A DNA stretch of 64,000 nucleotides, taken from Atherix ibis (lineage: Eukaryota; Arthropoda; Insecta; Diptera; Athericidae). Shown here piece by piece: positions 35,101 to 48,142 of this stretch (position 1 is its first letter; each line of letters opens with the position of its first letter). Location of the stretch: NCBI GenBank assembly GCA_958298945.1, contig OY282607.1:35311000-35374999 (forward strand). Direction: 5' to 3'. The position numbers and the translations under genes were made by a program. The notes beneath the pieces were generated by a model. The model made no database searches. It worked only from the letters and a program-made list of their open reading frames with translations, and was not told where the DNA came from.

Positions 35101-38100
35101 TTTTGTAATCAATTTCTCACATATTAGATTTAAGAAGGAAAAAATATTCCTAAAATTTTTAAACACGTACATTATATAATTATATCTTTCAGTTCTATTC
35201 TGTAAATTGTATAAATCAATTACTTTAATTTTCGATTAAGTATATAAAATAACTAATAATACCAATAAATATTCAAATAGGAAATAATAATTGGCATTAT
35301 GCCTTTTATTTATTAAAACCTTACAACAGCAAAGTAGGTGTAGAGATATTTACGAAATCGCCTCGGTTTGTATGCAATCATATAATCCAGAATCATACCA
35401 CTGTTTCTGAATATGTAAATTTTTTAATATATAATCATGTTTTTTTTTGTATGGAAATACGCCATTTTGTTTTATTGTTCTGTCATTGCGAGAATTTATT
35501 CAAGAATTTTTCGTATTTTCTTTTCTAGAAAAGAAAAACTATAAAATGTATGCTTTTTTCGAATTTTCTCAAAATTGTTTCTTATCTTTTTGATTATTTC
35601 AATTATTTATTTAAAGAATTGAAATTTTGTGTTCTTCCCTTTTCTTTATAAATAAATATTTTTTTATTACAATAAATATTTCATCAAGCTAGTAATTTTA
35701 TTTGAAATTGTCTATATATATATATATATATATATGTATATACCATATATAAGAGTGTGTTGATATTTTAATTTAAAGCAAAATTTATGATTTATTTCGC
35801 CTTGTAAATTATTAAATTTTTTTTTTCCTTTTGAATAATATCAAATTTTTGATATTTTGAATATCAAGCAATGCAACAATAAAAAGGAGGTTATATGTTA
35901 TGTTAGTCAAAGTTTATTTTAGCAAAGAAAAAATATTTTCAATATTTTTTCATTACATTATTTTCTTGTTTGTTTTTTTTCTTTTTAATTCAATAATTTA
36001 TGTTGTCTATTTATTTTGGAAATATAATAAAATTGGGCAAGTGCAGACACATATTATTTTTATGCTTATTTTTATGATATTACAATAAAGTTGTAGTAAT
36101 TACGAATTTAATAAAAAATTGTTTATTTTCTCTGGTTTCTTTTCTTCTTTTTTTTGGCTGTATTAAATAATTATTTTATCCAATTGAAAAATTATTATTT
36201 TTAATTCGTTATGATTTTATAAGAAGAAATTTTTCTTTTGCAATTTTAATAATTATCTTTATTGCATTGAAAAAAATTTCTAGAAAAGTTTCTATATTAA
36301 TTTCTTGCAATAGGTTTTTTCCCATGTTTTATTTTGTCCCTAATCTCATTTTCATGTATTTGGAATACATTATATTAAATATTATAAATATATATTTATT
36401 AACCAACAAATTCTATTTCAACGTAATATAGATGAATCCAAAATAATTTTTGGATGGTATCTGTTTTGATTGTTCAAATTATATATAGTTTTTCAATGCA
36501 TTTACGTAAAATATATTTTTATTTATTTTTAATAATCTAAGGCTTTGATTCATTTTCAATTCAAATCTGTTGGGGGATATTCAAGCCTTGTTATCATCTA
36601 CGTTTTAATTGAAAATGTGAGATTTCTTCATCGATAATTGCGTTTTTTAGCTTACTTTGCGTTTTTTTTCAACAATCAATAATTTTTATTTCTTTTTTTT
36701 TTGTATAAGCAATACTGTTTCTTATACCATCCATAATTCTATTATTAATCAGCCTCAATACTTTTTATACATTCATCTTACGTATCGTATTAATTTCCAT
36801 CTAAATCACAAAAAATAAACATCACTTTTTTTCTTATCTTAGAAGATTTTGTCCGCCATTCCATTTTTCCATCAAATAACAACTTACCATTGTCCTTATT
36901 CACTATTACTCCCAACCTTCACTTCCGATTTTTTTTTGCTCCTTCATCATTCCCTATTTACGTTTTTTCCCTTAATTGTTAGTTAAATAAATATTATCTC
37001 TATGATCAAGTTTCTCCTTTCTCTATTATTCATTTAATTATTATAATTATTTTGTATAGTTTCGTTTTGTTTTTTTCTTAATTTTTTTTATTTTGTAACT
37101 TATTTCTTTATTTATTTTGTATTTTGTTTATTTTTCTTAAATACATGTTTATGTTTATAACAATATAATAACAAATATATATAAAAATATATTGATAACA
37201 TCACAGACCATAAACATTTTTTTTTATATTATTTTTATTATTATTATTAATATTATTATATTATTATAATTATTTTTTTTTTTATATATATCTTAATTTA
37301 ATATAAATAAAAAAAATTGTTTTGTTTTTTTTTATTATATATTTTTGTATTGTTTTATTTTATTTTTATTTCCTTGTTTTTGTATTTGTTGTTTTACATG
37401 TATTTTGTTTTTTGTAAAAAAAAAAACTTATTCACTTTCTTTTACTTATTAAAGAATTTAGTTTTTAACACTTTGTCAGTTTGTTTGGTTTTTTTTCGTC
37501 TTTCGATTTTTTAAATATAGTTTCAATTTTTCTCTTATAACATATAAATAACAATATAACTACTATTATATTGCGGCACATTATAAACTTTTCATGTTTA
37601 ATTATTTCAGTTATTATTATTTTTGTTATTAAAATTCTTGTTTTTTTTAATTTCACTTTTTTTTAAGTCTTATATCACTTTGAATAGGTAATATTTTTAA
37701 AAAAAATTGAGATAAACGGAAAAGAAAAAGAGCAAAAAAGAGAAAACAAATAAAAAACAATGTTGTAAAAAGTATTGTTTCTCCTTTTTTATCAATAGAA
37801 AAATGTACATTGTTTGTCTCATTTTTGTCTCTTCTTTTCCGTTTCCGATTCACTTTATATTATTTAATACTTGTTTTGACTGTTCTCCCCTTTTTTTGTT
37901 CCGTTTTGCTCAAGTAAATTAGTTACTTTCCCTTCTATCTTAATATCACAACTACTAGCCTTTCGTCATTTTTTTTAACACACATTTTACGAAATAATTT
38001 TTTTTTCAATTTAATTAAATGTATTTCGTTTCTCCTTTTTTGTTGTTATTAATGGTTTGCATGCGGGTCGAAAGTAGTAATAAATACAAAAAACGAAGAA

Positions 38101-38259
38101 CAATAAATTTACTTTTGTATATTCATTTAGATATAACTTTATTTTTGTTACTTCTTAATTACCACAAAATAGGCGACTTTGAAGAAATCTTCTGTTAGTT
38201 TTTAGAAATCAAAATTTTCATGAAACGATTTTAGGTATTTTTGAAATAGAAATTTTTAT

Positions 38260-39115
38260 TGAATCGATAGAGCCCACCCCCGCGGAGGAATGGTATATAA
38301 AGGTTTATTTATCATCCTGAAGACAATTCTTTCTTTTCAATGCTGGAAGGGGGCTACAGTAAATATGTGACCGAAAGTGATATTTTATGGTATTAATATA
38401 CTATATATATCACATAATGGTGGTGCATGAACAAAATAATAATATGCACAAAATGATGGAAAGATGGTGGATGAGTACTGAAGAAATAGAGAGTGTAAAA
38501 AGGTCAGCAGGTTATAAGATTGCTGTCCACTGCTCACTGAGCGGGGTACAGACCTGAAGTACTCTAATAAAAAAAGTAGGTACCACGGGAACCGAGTGGG
38601 CCGACAGAACGAAGTTCAAACATGACACAGATCTTTCAGGTCTTGGCGTTGAAGCTGCATTTTGAAAGCATAATATTTGTCTATATGCTAATGCAAGTGG
38701 AGTCGAACCTGTTGTTCTGTGGAGTGAATGAATTAGTTCTGTGCTCGGTTATTGGAGAGGTTGCTTAGGCATTCACGTGGTGGCTGTGGTTGACACCCAT
38801 ATCGCGGGTACAATCTACGGATCGCAGAAGGGAGATAACTGGCAAAAGTAGCAATACTTTGCACTTATCTCGGGCGATGTCACTGCTTATGACATCAGAG
38901 GTTTAGGATAGGCCTCGCCACTAGCAGTTGGGGTAATCAGCTTATAAATGATTACTAACTGCTAAACTATTCAGTTAATTGGTTAGTACTCTCAGTTATG
39001 GTTGCGCTGATTGAGCGTATCTCAATCCCAATGGTCGTGGGCGACCGGTAGTTATTTTGTCTTACGACGCGATATAGCACCATCAAATATATAGAGACTT
39101 CTGAATCGATAGAGC
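38260..39115. mobile_element. 828-bp unidentified insertion between 14-bp direct repeats
   Basis: TGAATCGATAGAGC occurs at 38260-38273 and at 39102-39115. The sequence between (38274-39101) is much richer in G and C than the surrounding desert, starts CCACCCCCGCGGAGGAATGG and ends ATATATAGAGACTTC with no poly(A) tail. All frames are closed by several stops and no protein motif was recognised. There are no inverted terminal repeats. The structure fits a retrotransposed sequence; R1-clade elements characteristically make 14-bp duplications, but that assignment is only suggestive. Confidence 0.75.
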
Positions 39116-41648
39116 AAGGAATTGATTACGTAAAATTCGAAAGATGCCTTCTGTTTTTTAATGAGAAAATGTACATATTATTTTTGCAAATCCTAAACAT
39201 TTTGGTAAGAATCATTAGGAAAATTGAAGACACTAGAAAATATTATCGCCTAATTTTTTCCCCCCTAGGGGGAAAAAAACTCTTTCTACCATCGACCCCT
39301 TTTAGCATGTAATCCAAATAAAATAGTAACAAATACGATTTTTTTCGTACTTTCAAGTTTATAACTTGTTTTTTTTAGTAAAGTTTCATCAAGTAAGATC
39401 CGGGTCTGGTCAAGCTATTATGGATCTTCTATAATAATTTTATTTTATTTTTGATACTTTTTTATAATTTTTAATTATTTTTTATATTGTTTATTTTGCA
39501 AAACAGTTAAAGGATTATTTATAATTCTTTTTCTTTTATTACTGTTGCTATTATTATATTTTTTTTTTAATTAAAAACTAAAAAGTTCATTTTATTTTTA
39601 TAGTAATTTTTTATAGGTATTATAAAAAAAAATAGACGATTAAATCCATTTCAAATATTCACATCCTTTAGTGATGATTTTTGTTGATCTAAAAAATTCA
39701 AAATATTCAATATTCATTTTTGTTGTTTTTTGTCTCTTTTGCATTAAATCCTTTTCATATGTTTTTTTCATGCATTGATAATATCCGGGCAAAATTAATA
39801 CGTTGTACTTGATAAAATGTGTAAAAACATTTATGATTCACAGTTTTATTCCGTGCAAATGTTTTATCATCACAGTACGGTTTTGATCTATAATATTCAC
39901 ACGGTTTGTGATCTATAGTATTTTATTCGTAAACTAAAAATGGTTGCGATCAATGATATTTGTCCTCAATACCAAATTGTTCGAGTCATTTTTCTAAATC
40001 TTTTTTGATTTATTTTTACTGTTTAAACTCGAATTTATTTTGTATAAATGTCCTTGTTTTTTTTTATTAATGTAAATTTTTAAGTTTTTTGTTATTTGTT
40101 GAAAATAAGTGATTATGTGTAGTTTTTTTTTCCTATTAGTTCTGTTCTTGTTGCCAACAACCCTTTTATATTCGATATTATTTGTATTTTTATTTTAACT
40201 AATTATAGAAAATTTACCATTGTGTATATTAATAATATATACACTCTATACTCTTGTTATTTGCTTTAAAATTTATCTATTCAAAATTGTAATTTATTTT
40301 TTTTATTTTTTATGAATGAATAGTTAATTTTTCTTCATGGAATTTATCAATTCTATAACCTTCTATTTCGTATATATTATTAAATTTCAAATTTATAACT
40401 TTTGAGAAAATATGGATTTTTTTCTATATTTCAAATAGAAAAAGAATTCATAAGCCAAGAAAAAAAACTTTAAAAACATCAAATTCTGAAACTATTTTTC
40501 TACGTTATATGTTTTTTGTTTGCATCGTTTAATTCATTTTAAATTTCCTTTTATTAATAAATTATTTAAATCATTTTTGAATTTCGTATTATTTATCGAT
40601 TATATATGATATTTAATTAATAGAAAATAATATGTTTATTATTTTATTTTTCTTATTTTTATATAAAGAAATTGTTTTTTACGTACAGATAAGTAGGGTA
40701 TACTATGTGATTTTACATATAGAAGATTATATTTGGATTAGTTATACATATATAATCCATAACTATTGTTATCTTTTTTGTTATATAATAATTATTATTA
40801 ATATTATAATGAAGAAAAATATAAAGAAATTAATTATACAGAAGGACAAATTGTATCATTTTAGTTTTTTAAATTTGATTTGTTGTTGTTTTTTTCTTTT
40901 TATTGCATAATACATTTTAAAATAAAATTATTATAAATTGCATTTTAATCAAATATATTAAAATAATGAATATTTCGAAAGAAATATTGTTTTTAAATTT
41001 GATCTCTTATTTTTAAAGATTCTTTTCTCATTTTAACATTTATATAATTTATGTATTTTTTATTTCGATTTGTTCCGAAATTTAATAATATTTTTTTTTA
41101 ATTTTAAAAGCGCTCGAAATTATTTATTCAAAATAATGTCAAATGAAATTTATTCATTATAATAATTCCTATTTATTCAAAATGAGCACAGTTTCATAAA
41201 AATTGGATTTTTTTAAACAAAAATGACTTGTAATAAATGTGAAAACAAATCTTATTTGTCGGAACAAATTCAAAATAAAAACATTTGTTTCAACAGTTTA
41301 TTTACTGTGAGAAAAATTAAATTTTTATTGGAAATTTTTATGAAGAAAATGTAATTTTAGATATTTTATTTCATTTTGTAATTTTATGATAAGATATTTC
41401 AGTAGATATTTTTGATAATTTATGGAAATTGAAATTAAAAAATAATAGGTACGCTCGAAGAAAATTTGTAAATTTTCTTGATTATTTACTTTTATTAATT
41501 ATTTTTTCTTTAGAGAAAATACGGCGACACCATTTGTTTGTTGTTTTTTTTTTCCTGCATTTTCATAAATATAATGTTTATATTTACCGAAATAATTATG
41601 AGAAGAATTTTATATAAATTAGTTTCATTTATCGGCGCATAATGTTGT

Positions 41649-41654
41649 TTTATT
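41649..41654 (-). terminator. Candidate poly(A) signal of the FAM120 homologue
   Basis: AATAAA on the minus strand, 62 nt past the stop codon. Longer 3' ends in the AT-rich region downstream cannot be excluded. Confidence 0.4.
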
Positions 41655-41715
41655 AAACAGATAGTTGAATCTTCTTTTGTCAAAACGTTCGATCTTGATT
41701 ATTCATACGGATCAT

Positions 41716-44700
41716 TTAGACTTCTAAAGTTACTTTTACTGGTGCCGCATCAGCACTTTGGACAATTTCGTCGGAATTTTCACCAGCATTATCTACTAAT
41801 TTATTAGTTCCATTCTTTTTAGTTTTAGCTTTCTTAGTATTATTTGTAGTTGCTACTTTAGATATTCCAGTCGATTTTGGCACTGTACCATTATCATTGG
41901 TAACAGCAGGGGCTACTGATTTATTACTCACCGTATCCCCGTCAGTTTTAGAAGCAACGTTGGCAGTGTCATCAGTTGAATCGGATTTTGTGGATGGTTT
42001 AGTTGGTGATGTCGTTGGTGATTTAATTTTAATATCATTCTCATCTACCTTCTTAACATCTTCCTCTTCTTTTAAGATTTCATCACACATCGAATTGGCT
42101 AGATCCGAAGCAAGAACGGTGGAACTATAAAATTTATTTTAAAAAAATAAAAACATTATAAACGATGGATAATCAATTAAATAAATAAAGAATATTTTAA
42201 GTGAAAAGTAATTAATATTTACGAAATACATACATTATTTAAATTAGAGTAGAATTTGATCGAAAACAAAACCTACCCATTTTGCAGTTCCACTGTACAC
42301 TCCCTAATAGTAGTGTTTTTAATTTTCTTTAGAATATTTTCCATATCAGTCTTAGTTTCGGAAGTGCCCTGTACCTCTTTTTTCTCGGTTGCCGGTTCAT
42401 CGTTTGACTCTTTCTTCGTTGGGGTACCAGATTGTTGCTTGGTTTTGCGATTGTCTTTACGTTTCGGTTTCGCACGATTACGTACATTCAACTTATTGCC
42501 ATAGGCACGAGTGATACTTCGACTAGTCATACCATTGTTTGTTGGTGCTGTTATGACTTGTTGATTACGTTGTAGACGTGCATTAACCGAGGTTCGTCTA
42601 CGATTATTGACTGCTGCTGCTAAACTAGCAATTGTCCGATTTACAAGACGATTACTTGGTGGCCCAAGAAGCGAACGATTTCCAATACCGCCAGGCGCCC
42701 AAGAACCTGTAACTATTCCTATAATTGACAAAATTTTAATCAAAAACAAAAACGATGTAAGAGGTTGTTCGTAACACGTTACATGCTTCTTACATCACAT
42801 TATCGTATTTATTATACATGAAACTTATGCTATTTTTAAAACAAAAATAGAAATAGGTTCTGCAGCAACAACAAAAAAAAACAAATAAACATTTAAAAAA
42901 TTCATATTATAAATATGTTAACACAAAAAAACAATTATCATTGACTAGGATGGATTTTAATTGAAAAAAAAATCTTTTATTTATGTTCTTTTTTACCTAC
43001 ACAAAAAAAATTGATGAAGTTATCTAGAAACGAAGCATGGTTATATGGACTTAAATTAGGATAAAAATTAAGTGACACAAAATCCGATGAGAATTTTGGG
43101 AGCCATTCTTCACACAACAAAATAGTAAATAGCGCGGTTTTGAAAATGAGAGTAACGGACGGATATAGAAAAATACAGCAAGATGACCATATGAGTCCAA
43201 TGATTGTATCCTTATTAAGTGGCTTCTGGCACGTGTTAAAGACCTTTTATATATCAATAAACAAAATAGAGTAAGAAATTATAAACTTAGTCTCTGTCAC
43301 AACAATAAAATTCACCGACAAAATTGGAAATATTTTGGTTTTTTTGTTATTATCCAATACTCTTGGCACTAATTCTATTTGATTATTATTTGAATAATAA
43401 TCAATGATAGCACAATTGGGCATATCAATCAATCACTTACAAAACATGATCGCGACAAGAAAATACCCGTAATTTTATTTCAATTTTGGCATTTTGTTTT
43501 GATGTTTGTAAATATTTCCCACCTAAATAGCAATAATAATACAGAAAAAAAACTGACTTTCATCTAATTGAGCACTTTTCTTTACTAAATGATCTATTAT
43601 TGACAAATAATATTAGCAAAAACAGAATAATCGAGAAACGACGACTCTCATCACATTTGATAATAACAAAACATTGAATGATAAAAAAGACAAGCTAAAA
43701 AATATCATTTATTTAAAGAAGAAAAAACAAAACAGAGAAGAAATTTACAACATAAATTAGCCAAGAGACTTAATTTAATTATTATGCATCGTCATTCATT
43801 AAATCGATTACAAACAATAGTCTACGGAAAAAAAAATCATTAAACAGGGAACGTACCTCCGACTTTAAGTTGATAGCCTCTACGATTGTTGACAGCATTT
43901 GGCCGTTGATTATTGTTTGTTCGATTTTGATTACGATTGTTTACTAACGCCGCCGACGCTAAGCCTGGGAGACCATTTCGATTGAGAAGAGCCGCGGATG
44001 GTGAAAAATATGGTGGCGCAGGTAATTGGGCTTGCGGATTGTAGAATATTGTGCCATTGGCATTAGCTGCAGCAGTCGCTAACTGATGCAATCCACGATT
44101 ATTATATGCTGCCACCGGCAGAGTTGGTGGTTGTAAAAATCCTGGTCTGTATACTGGATCTAAAAACAAATAATGACGAGCAAAATTTAGACATAAGTTT
44201 GTTTTGAAACGATTACCAAAAAGCAACAAGTACAATAGCAGGTAATTGAACAAAATTGTACTTACCTATATGTGCAGCGGGTAAAAGGAAATGTTCAACA
44301 TCTTCGAGAATTGCTTTACGGAAGCGTTCGATTTTTAGAACAATTTCAATGTGATCATCGCACAATTCCCGAAGTGTTGAAACGCACGATGCCATCTTCA
44401 GTTTTAGATGGAACAATTTGCCATCAAAGAACAGCCAAGGATTAGTCATTGTCCAAGGTAATGGTACACCGCAGGAATCGTTTGCTAATGCCGCCGTTTC
44501 AACACCTTGCATAAAAAGCGTTGCCAAATACACACCACGAAGGTTGACACCAAGTAGCTTTGAAAGAAAAAATCGTAGTGAACAGGTTTGAATTAATGAT
44601 CATTTTCATTTTTTATCATTTGTCTTCGAACAATTAGACTTACCACCAGTTCTTGAGTGTATTCAACTTGTGGAAGTTGTGGTGAAAACGCTGTCGCCAA

Positions 44701-47700
44701 GAATGCGTCAAGCTCTTGTTGTGTTAATATATTCCTATCAGGACTAGTGATAATGTAGCGAAGAACACAGGCCATCACAAGCATGTGTTGTGGAACGTAT
44801 CCCCGATTGAGCATCAATGGCGAATCGGAGCGCATAATGGTTAGAAAAGCTTTCATACGACGTTGTTTATCCTCGAGTGCTGTTCCGAACCAAAGACGCT
44901 GAATGGTTGGTACTGCCCACGGCAACAAGTGCGCTGACACATACTCGGGTTTTTTGTATTCATTCTGAGGTGACCATATCCACTCGGCTATTTTAATTTC
45001 GGGCGTTCTATTCGAATCCCTTTTACCCCTTTCAGTTTTCTTATCTTGGCCACTGCTAGTCGATGCATTTTGTTTTGAACACAGATACTTTTGGTGGTAT
45101 AAGTTAAACAATATGGCATAGATCATTTGCCTGGCAGGACGATAGAATAAATGAACCGATGGAATTTCCCGATATTGTTCATCTTCGAGAATTTGCGGTA
45201 AAATGACTTCTTTCTTTGTAAGCAGTTGGTATATTCTAGCATCCATAACACCACGCTGATGGCGATTCAATGACGTTTTTAGAACTTCCCCAGGCAATGT
45301 ATAAACGAACGGTGCAGGACTATTTGCATCTTTCGCACTGTTTTGCTTATTGGAATCGCTACCACCGGCAGCATCAGATGATGTTGAACCTATTTCATCT
45401 CCACTCATATTGCTCACCTTATTCAAAATTTTTTTGGCAGCTTCGTCGTTTTCATTCGTTTCGGAAGCTAGTACTGCTGGCTCTACTACCGGTATCTTAT
45501 CAACACCAGACCTTTTCTTGTTACCGAGATATTTTTTATTAGCGAATTTACCCTTTCGCTGATAATATTCTACCGATTCTTTGATATGCTTATCGAATTC
45601 ACCTAAATCTAAATGCTTTATGAATTCGTCAATATCGTTTGTTGGTGAATTACGAACAATTTCAGCAATTTTACGAATTCTAGCTTCAAAATCAAGGCTA
45701 CCATCGATCTTGAAGCGTTCATGAATTTTCTTCAACATTGTTTCATCAATAAGAATGTAACCACCTAAGAACACAGCCACAAATGGTAAATGATCAGCGG
45801 TTAAACTAAGCGCTGTTAATAATTTCGAAACCATGAACTCTTTTGTTTCGAGAGATCCCTTGTACGAAAGTCTTAAATCATGAGAGCTAAAATATCGCGC
45901 GCAATTTGCTATTATATAATCTGGATGAAGACCAAGAATTCCATCCAACTTTTGTTCATGAAAATATTCAATTATTTCCATTGTATGATCATTAACAGTC
46001 TGAGTCTATAAAACAGAAAGAAATAGCACTGAAAAAATTGTACACAAATTATACGCTAACTTTAAAAGTTTTCTCTAAAGTTTGTATATTAAAGAAACAT
46101 ATAAATTATATTATAAATATTAACTTACTACTTGTATATTAACACTCCGTAGAGCATTCCTTATAGTAGTTCGAATACCAGACGGTGGAAGCCACCAAAT
46201 TTTTGGTGGCGGTGTTGCTATCATTCTAATATGTTTCAAAACCTACAAAATAATTTTAATTAGCAGTAATAATTATGATAAAAGAATTCCAGAAAACTAT
46301 AAAAGTTAACAACTTACAGAAATGGTCTTCTGACGAAACTCCTTACGCTCTGCAGTCAATTTTTTATTCTTTTTAAGCGTTCCATCAAAAAAGGCAATCA
46401 CTTCGACATGAGCATTCTTAAAGGCATTTGCAAGAAGTTGTACAAATTGATAGGCACGATTCCATTGTCCACCACACGCCCAATCTTAATATAATAAGAA
46501 GAATAAAAATTTGTATTTTTGTTTTCTTCTTGTAATTTATATATTATTTATGCAGACTGTAAATTTACCAGAATAATATCCACCATAGAATCTATCCAAA
46601 CAGTCTTCCATATCAAGGGCCACACGAAAGTTTCCATTATGTTTAATTTTATTCAAATTAGCTAAAAATATTAAAAAATAATAAACGGTGAAAAAATGTA
46701 AAATTTTCGTTTACTATAAGAATTTATTTAAGAAAAATTATTTAAAATTTCTAGTATAACTAAATATTTTGCTCGAAAGAATCATTGTAAATATTTTGTA
46801 ATTTTGATATCCACAGCGTAATTCTGATTAAGTCTTATAAAAGAAACCTGGACTTAACACACTAATTAATGTGGTTGGTAGGATAAATTATGAAAGAAGG
46901 GTTATTTGAAATATTGAATTAAAATTAATCGTACATAATTTATGTTATAGGAAATTCCCAATAACCACAAATTAAATAAAATAATAAATAAATATAATAT
47001 AGAAAAAGTTATATTAGAGCATATTATTATACTCTGTATAAAAATGCATACAGAAGGAAAAAATGCGGTCGCCAAACTACTCAATTTACATGTCAATAGC
47101 CACCAAATCGAATTTTCCGGCAAAGTGACAGACCAAATCATGTGCGTGTATTCGAACCAATTGACAGTAGTTGACAGAATTATTTACTAACACCAACCTA
47201 ACGGGATTAAGCACACAAAAATGAAAGATAAAGAATTTGCAACAAAAAAAACTATTCGAATTTGGAACAAGTGCAGTTGATAATGAAAAATGTGCTGCTG
47301 AGAATTATGAGCGCGTGAATGAGTGTGTGTTAAGGTGTGTATTGCGAGAGCATTTTCATTTTTTTTAAAATGTTTTTGAATCTAAACAATTATGTTCATA
47401 TTATTTTTAGAAATGCATACGTTACTATTACATTCGAAATGAGAACGAAAATTATAAAATCTCCATGAATAAAGTGTTTTATTGAAAAGTTCCTCTACAC
47501 ATATGTTAATATCGTATGGCTCTACGTACATACATCAATAATGGAGGCACTTTTTAGTTTTCCCCATTTATAATACGTATGAGTACGAGATCCAATTCAA
47601 TTGGATTGAGAATGAACTGCATTGACTTCTCGATCCGATAGTTTTTTTTTTTCTTTCGTTCGCAAAATTATACAGAAAATGTTTTCATCAAGCTGAGTAG

Positions 47701-48142
47701 TGCCACACTCGTTATTGGCCACACCACAAACCACATACACTATAGTATAAAATACAGCCACACACTACACCACCACATCATTACCATTATCATATTATCC
47801 ATATTATATATTATAATGAACTTTATTCATGCACTCAGAAATTTTGTAATAATGTATGCGCCCCATAGTTGTTATACCTTTCTCTAATTTTTTTTCTTCT
47901 TTTCAACTTTTATTCTTTGCACAATTACATCCGCATTTAATCGTAATTACAAATATAACGACTGTGTATATTTGTTCGATTTAATAATAGAATAGAACAC
48001 ACAAAAATTAAACAATTTACAATTTATTTTACTTACATGTATGATGTGGATAATGATTTTGTCCGATTTTAAGCAAATCGACAGCAGCCGCACCTCCTTC
48101 AATTTTAAGGAGAAAAGTTTGGAAATCAACCGGATCGATCAT
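41716..48142 (-). CDS. FAM120A: FAM120A/B homologue (constitutive coactivator of PPAR-gamma-like protein), nine coding exons
   Basis: Exons: 48142-48037, 46661-46569, 46484-46318, 46242-46129, 46005-44644, 44557-44266, 44159-43857, 42718-42277 and 42124-41716. All junctions are GT..AG with consistent phases, giving 3288 nt and 1095 aa (human FAM120A is about 1118 aa). The N-terminus is a degenerate XPG/FEN-like PIN fold: DFQTFLLKIEGGAAAVDLLK, LDMEDCLDRFYGGYYSDWAC, GGQWN, TPPPKIWWLPP and RYFSSHDLRLSYKGSLETKE. The middle is conserved: SVHLFYRPARQMIYAILFNL, RLWFGTALEDKQRRMKAFLT, MRSDSPLMLNRGYVPQHMLV and LTQQELDAFLATAFSPQLPQ, then FMQGVETAALANDSCGVPLP and WLFFDGKLFHLKLK. The C-terminal ~350 residues are Asn/Arg-rich with repeated NNR, then Lys/Ser/Thr-rich and acidic. 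Vertebrate FAM120A is an RNA-binding scaffold with Src-family kinases; an RNA-binding C-terminus here is inference. The start at 48142 is the first ATG and gives the family N-terminus. Intron 1 is 1375 nt. Confidence 0.93.

Larger units (their letters stand above)
26280..41640. other. 15-kb extremely AT-rich, T-biased desert
   Basis: The stretch is dominated by poly(T)/poly(A) runs, TTATT motifs and short (TA)n (e.g. about 35713-35735). It contains no convincing gene. It is interrupted by features listed separately (27890-28340, 31286-31593, 31970-32165, 38260-39115). T exceeds A on the plus strand in many long runs, especially after 34,000. It lies immediately downstream of the minus-strand FAM120 homologue. 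Confidence 0.7.

Noticed and set aside
38274..39101. Ribosomal RNA fragment
   Set aside because: GC content suggested it, but no conserved rRNA core sequence could be recognised.
40632..40910. 92-codon open frame rich in Ile, Tyr and Phe
   Set aside because: Translation of AT-rich desert; looks hydrophobic only because of T-rich codons.
41897..42504. Plus-strand frames of 77 and 82 codons
   Set aside because: Antisense to exons 8 and 9 of the FAM120 homologue.
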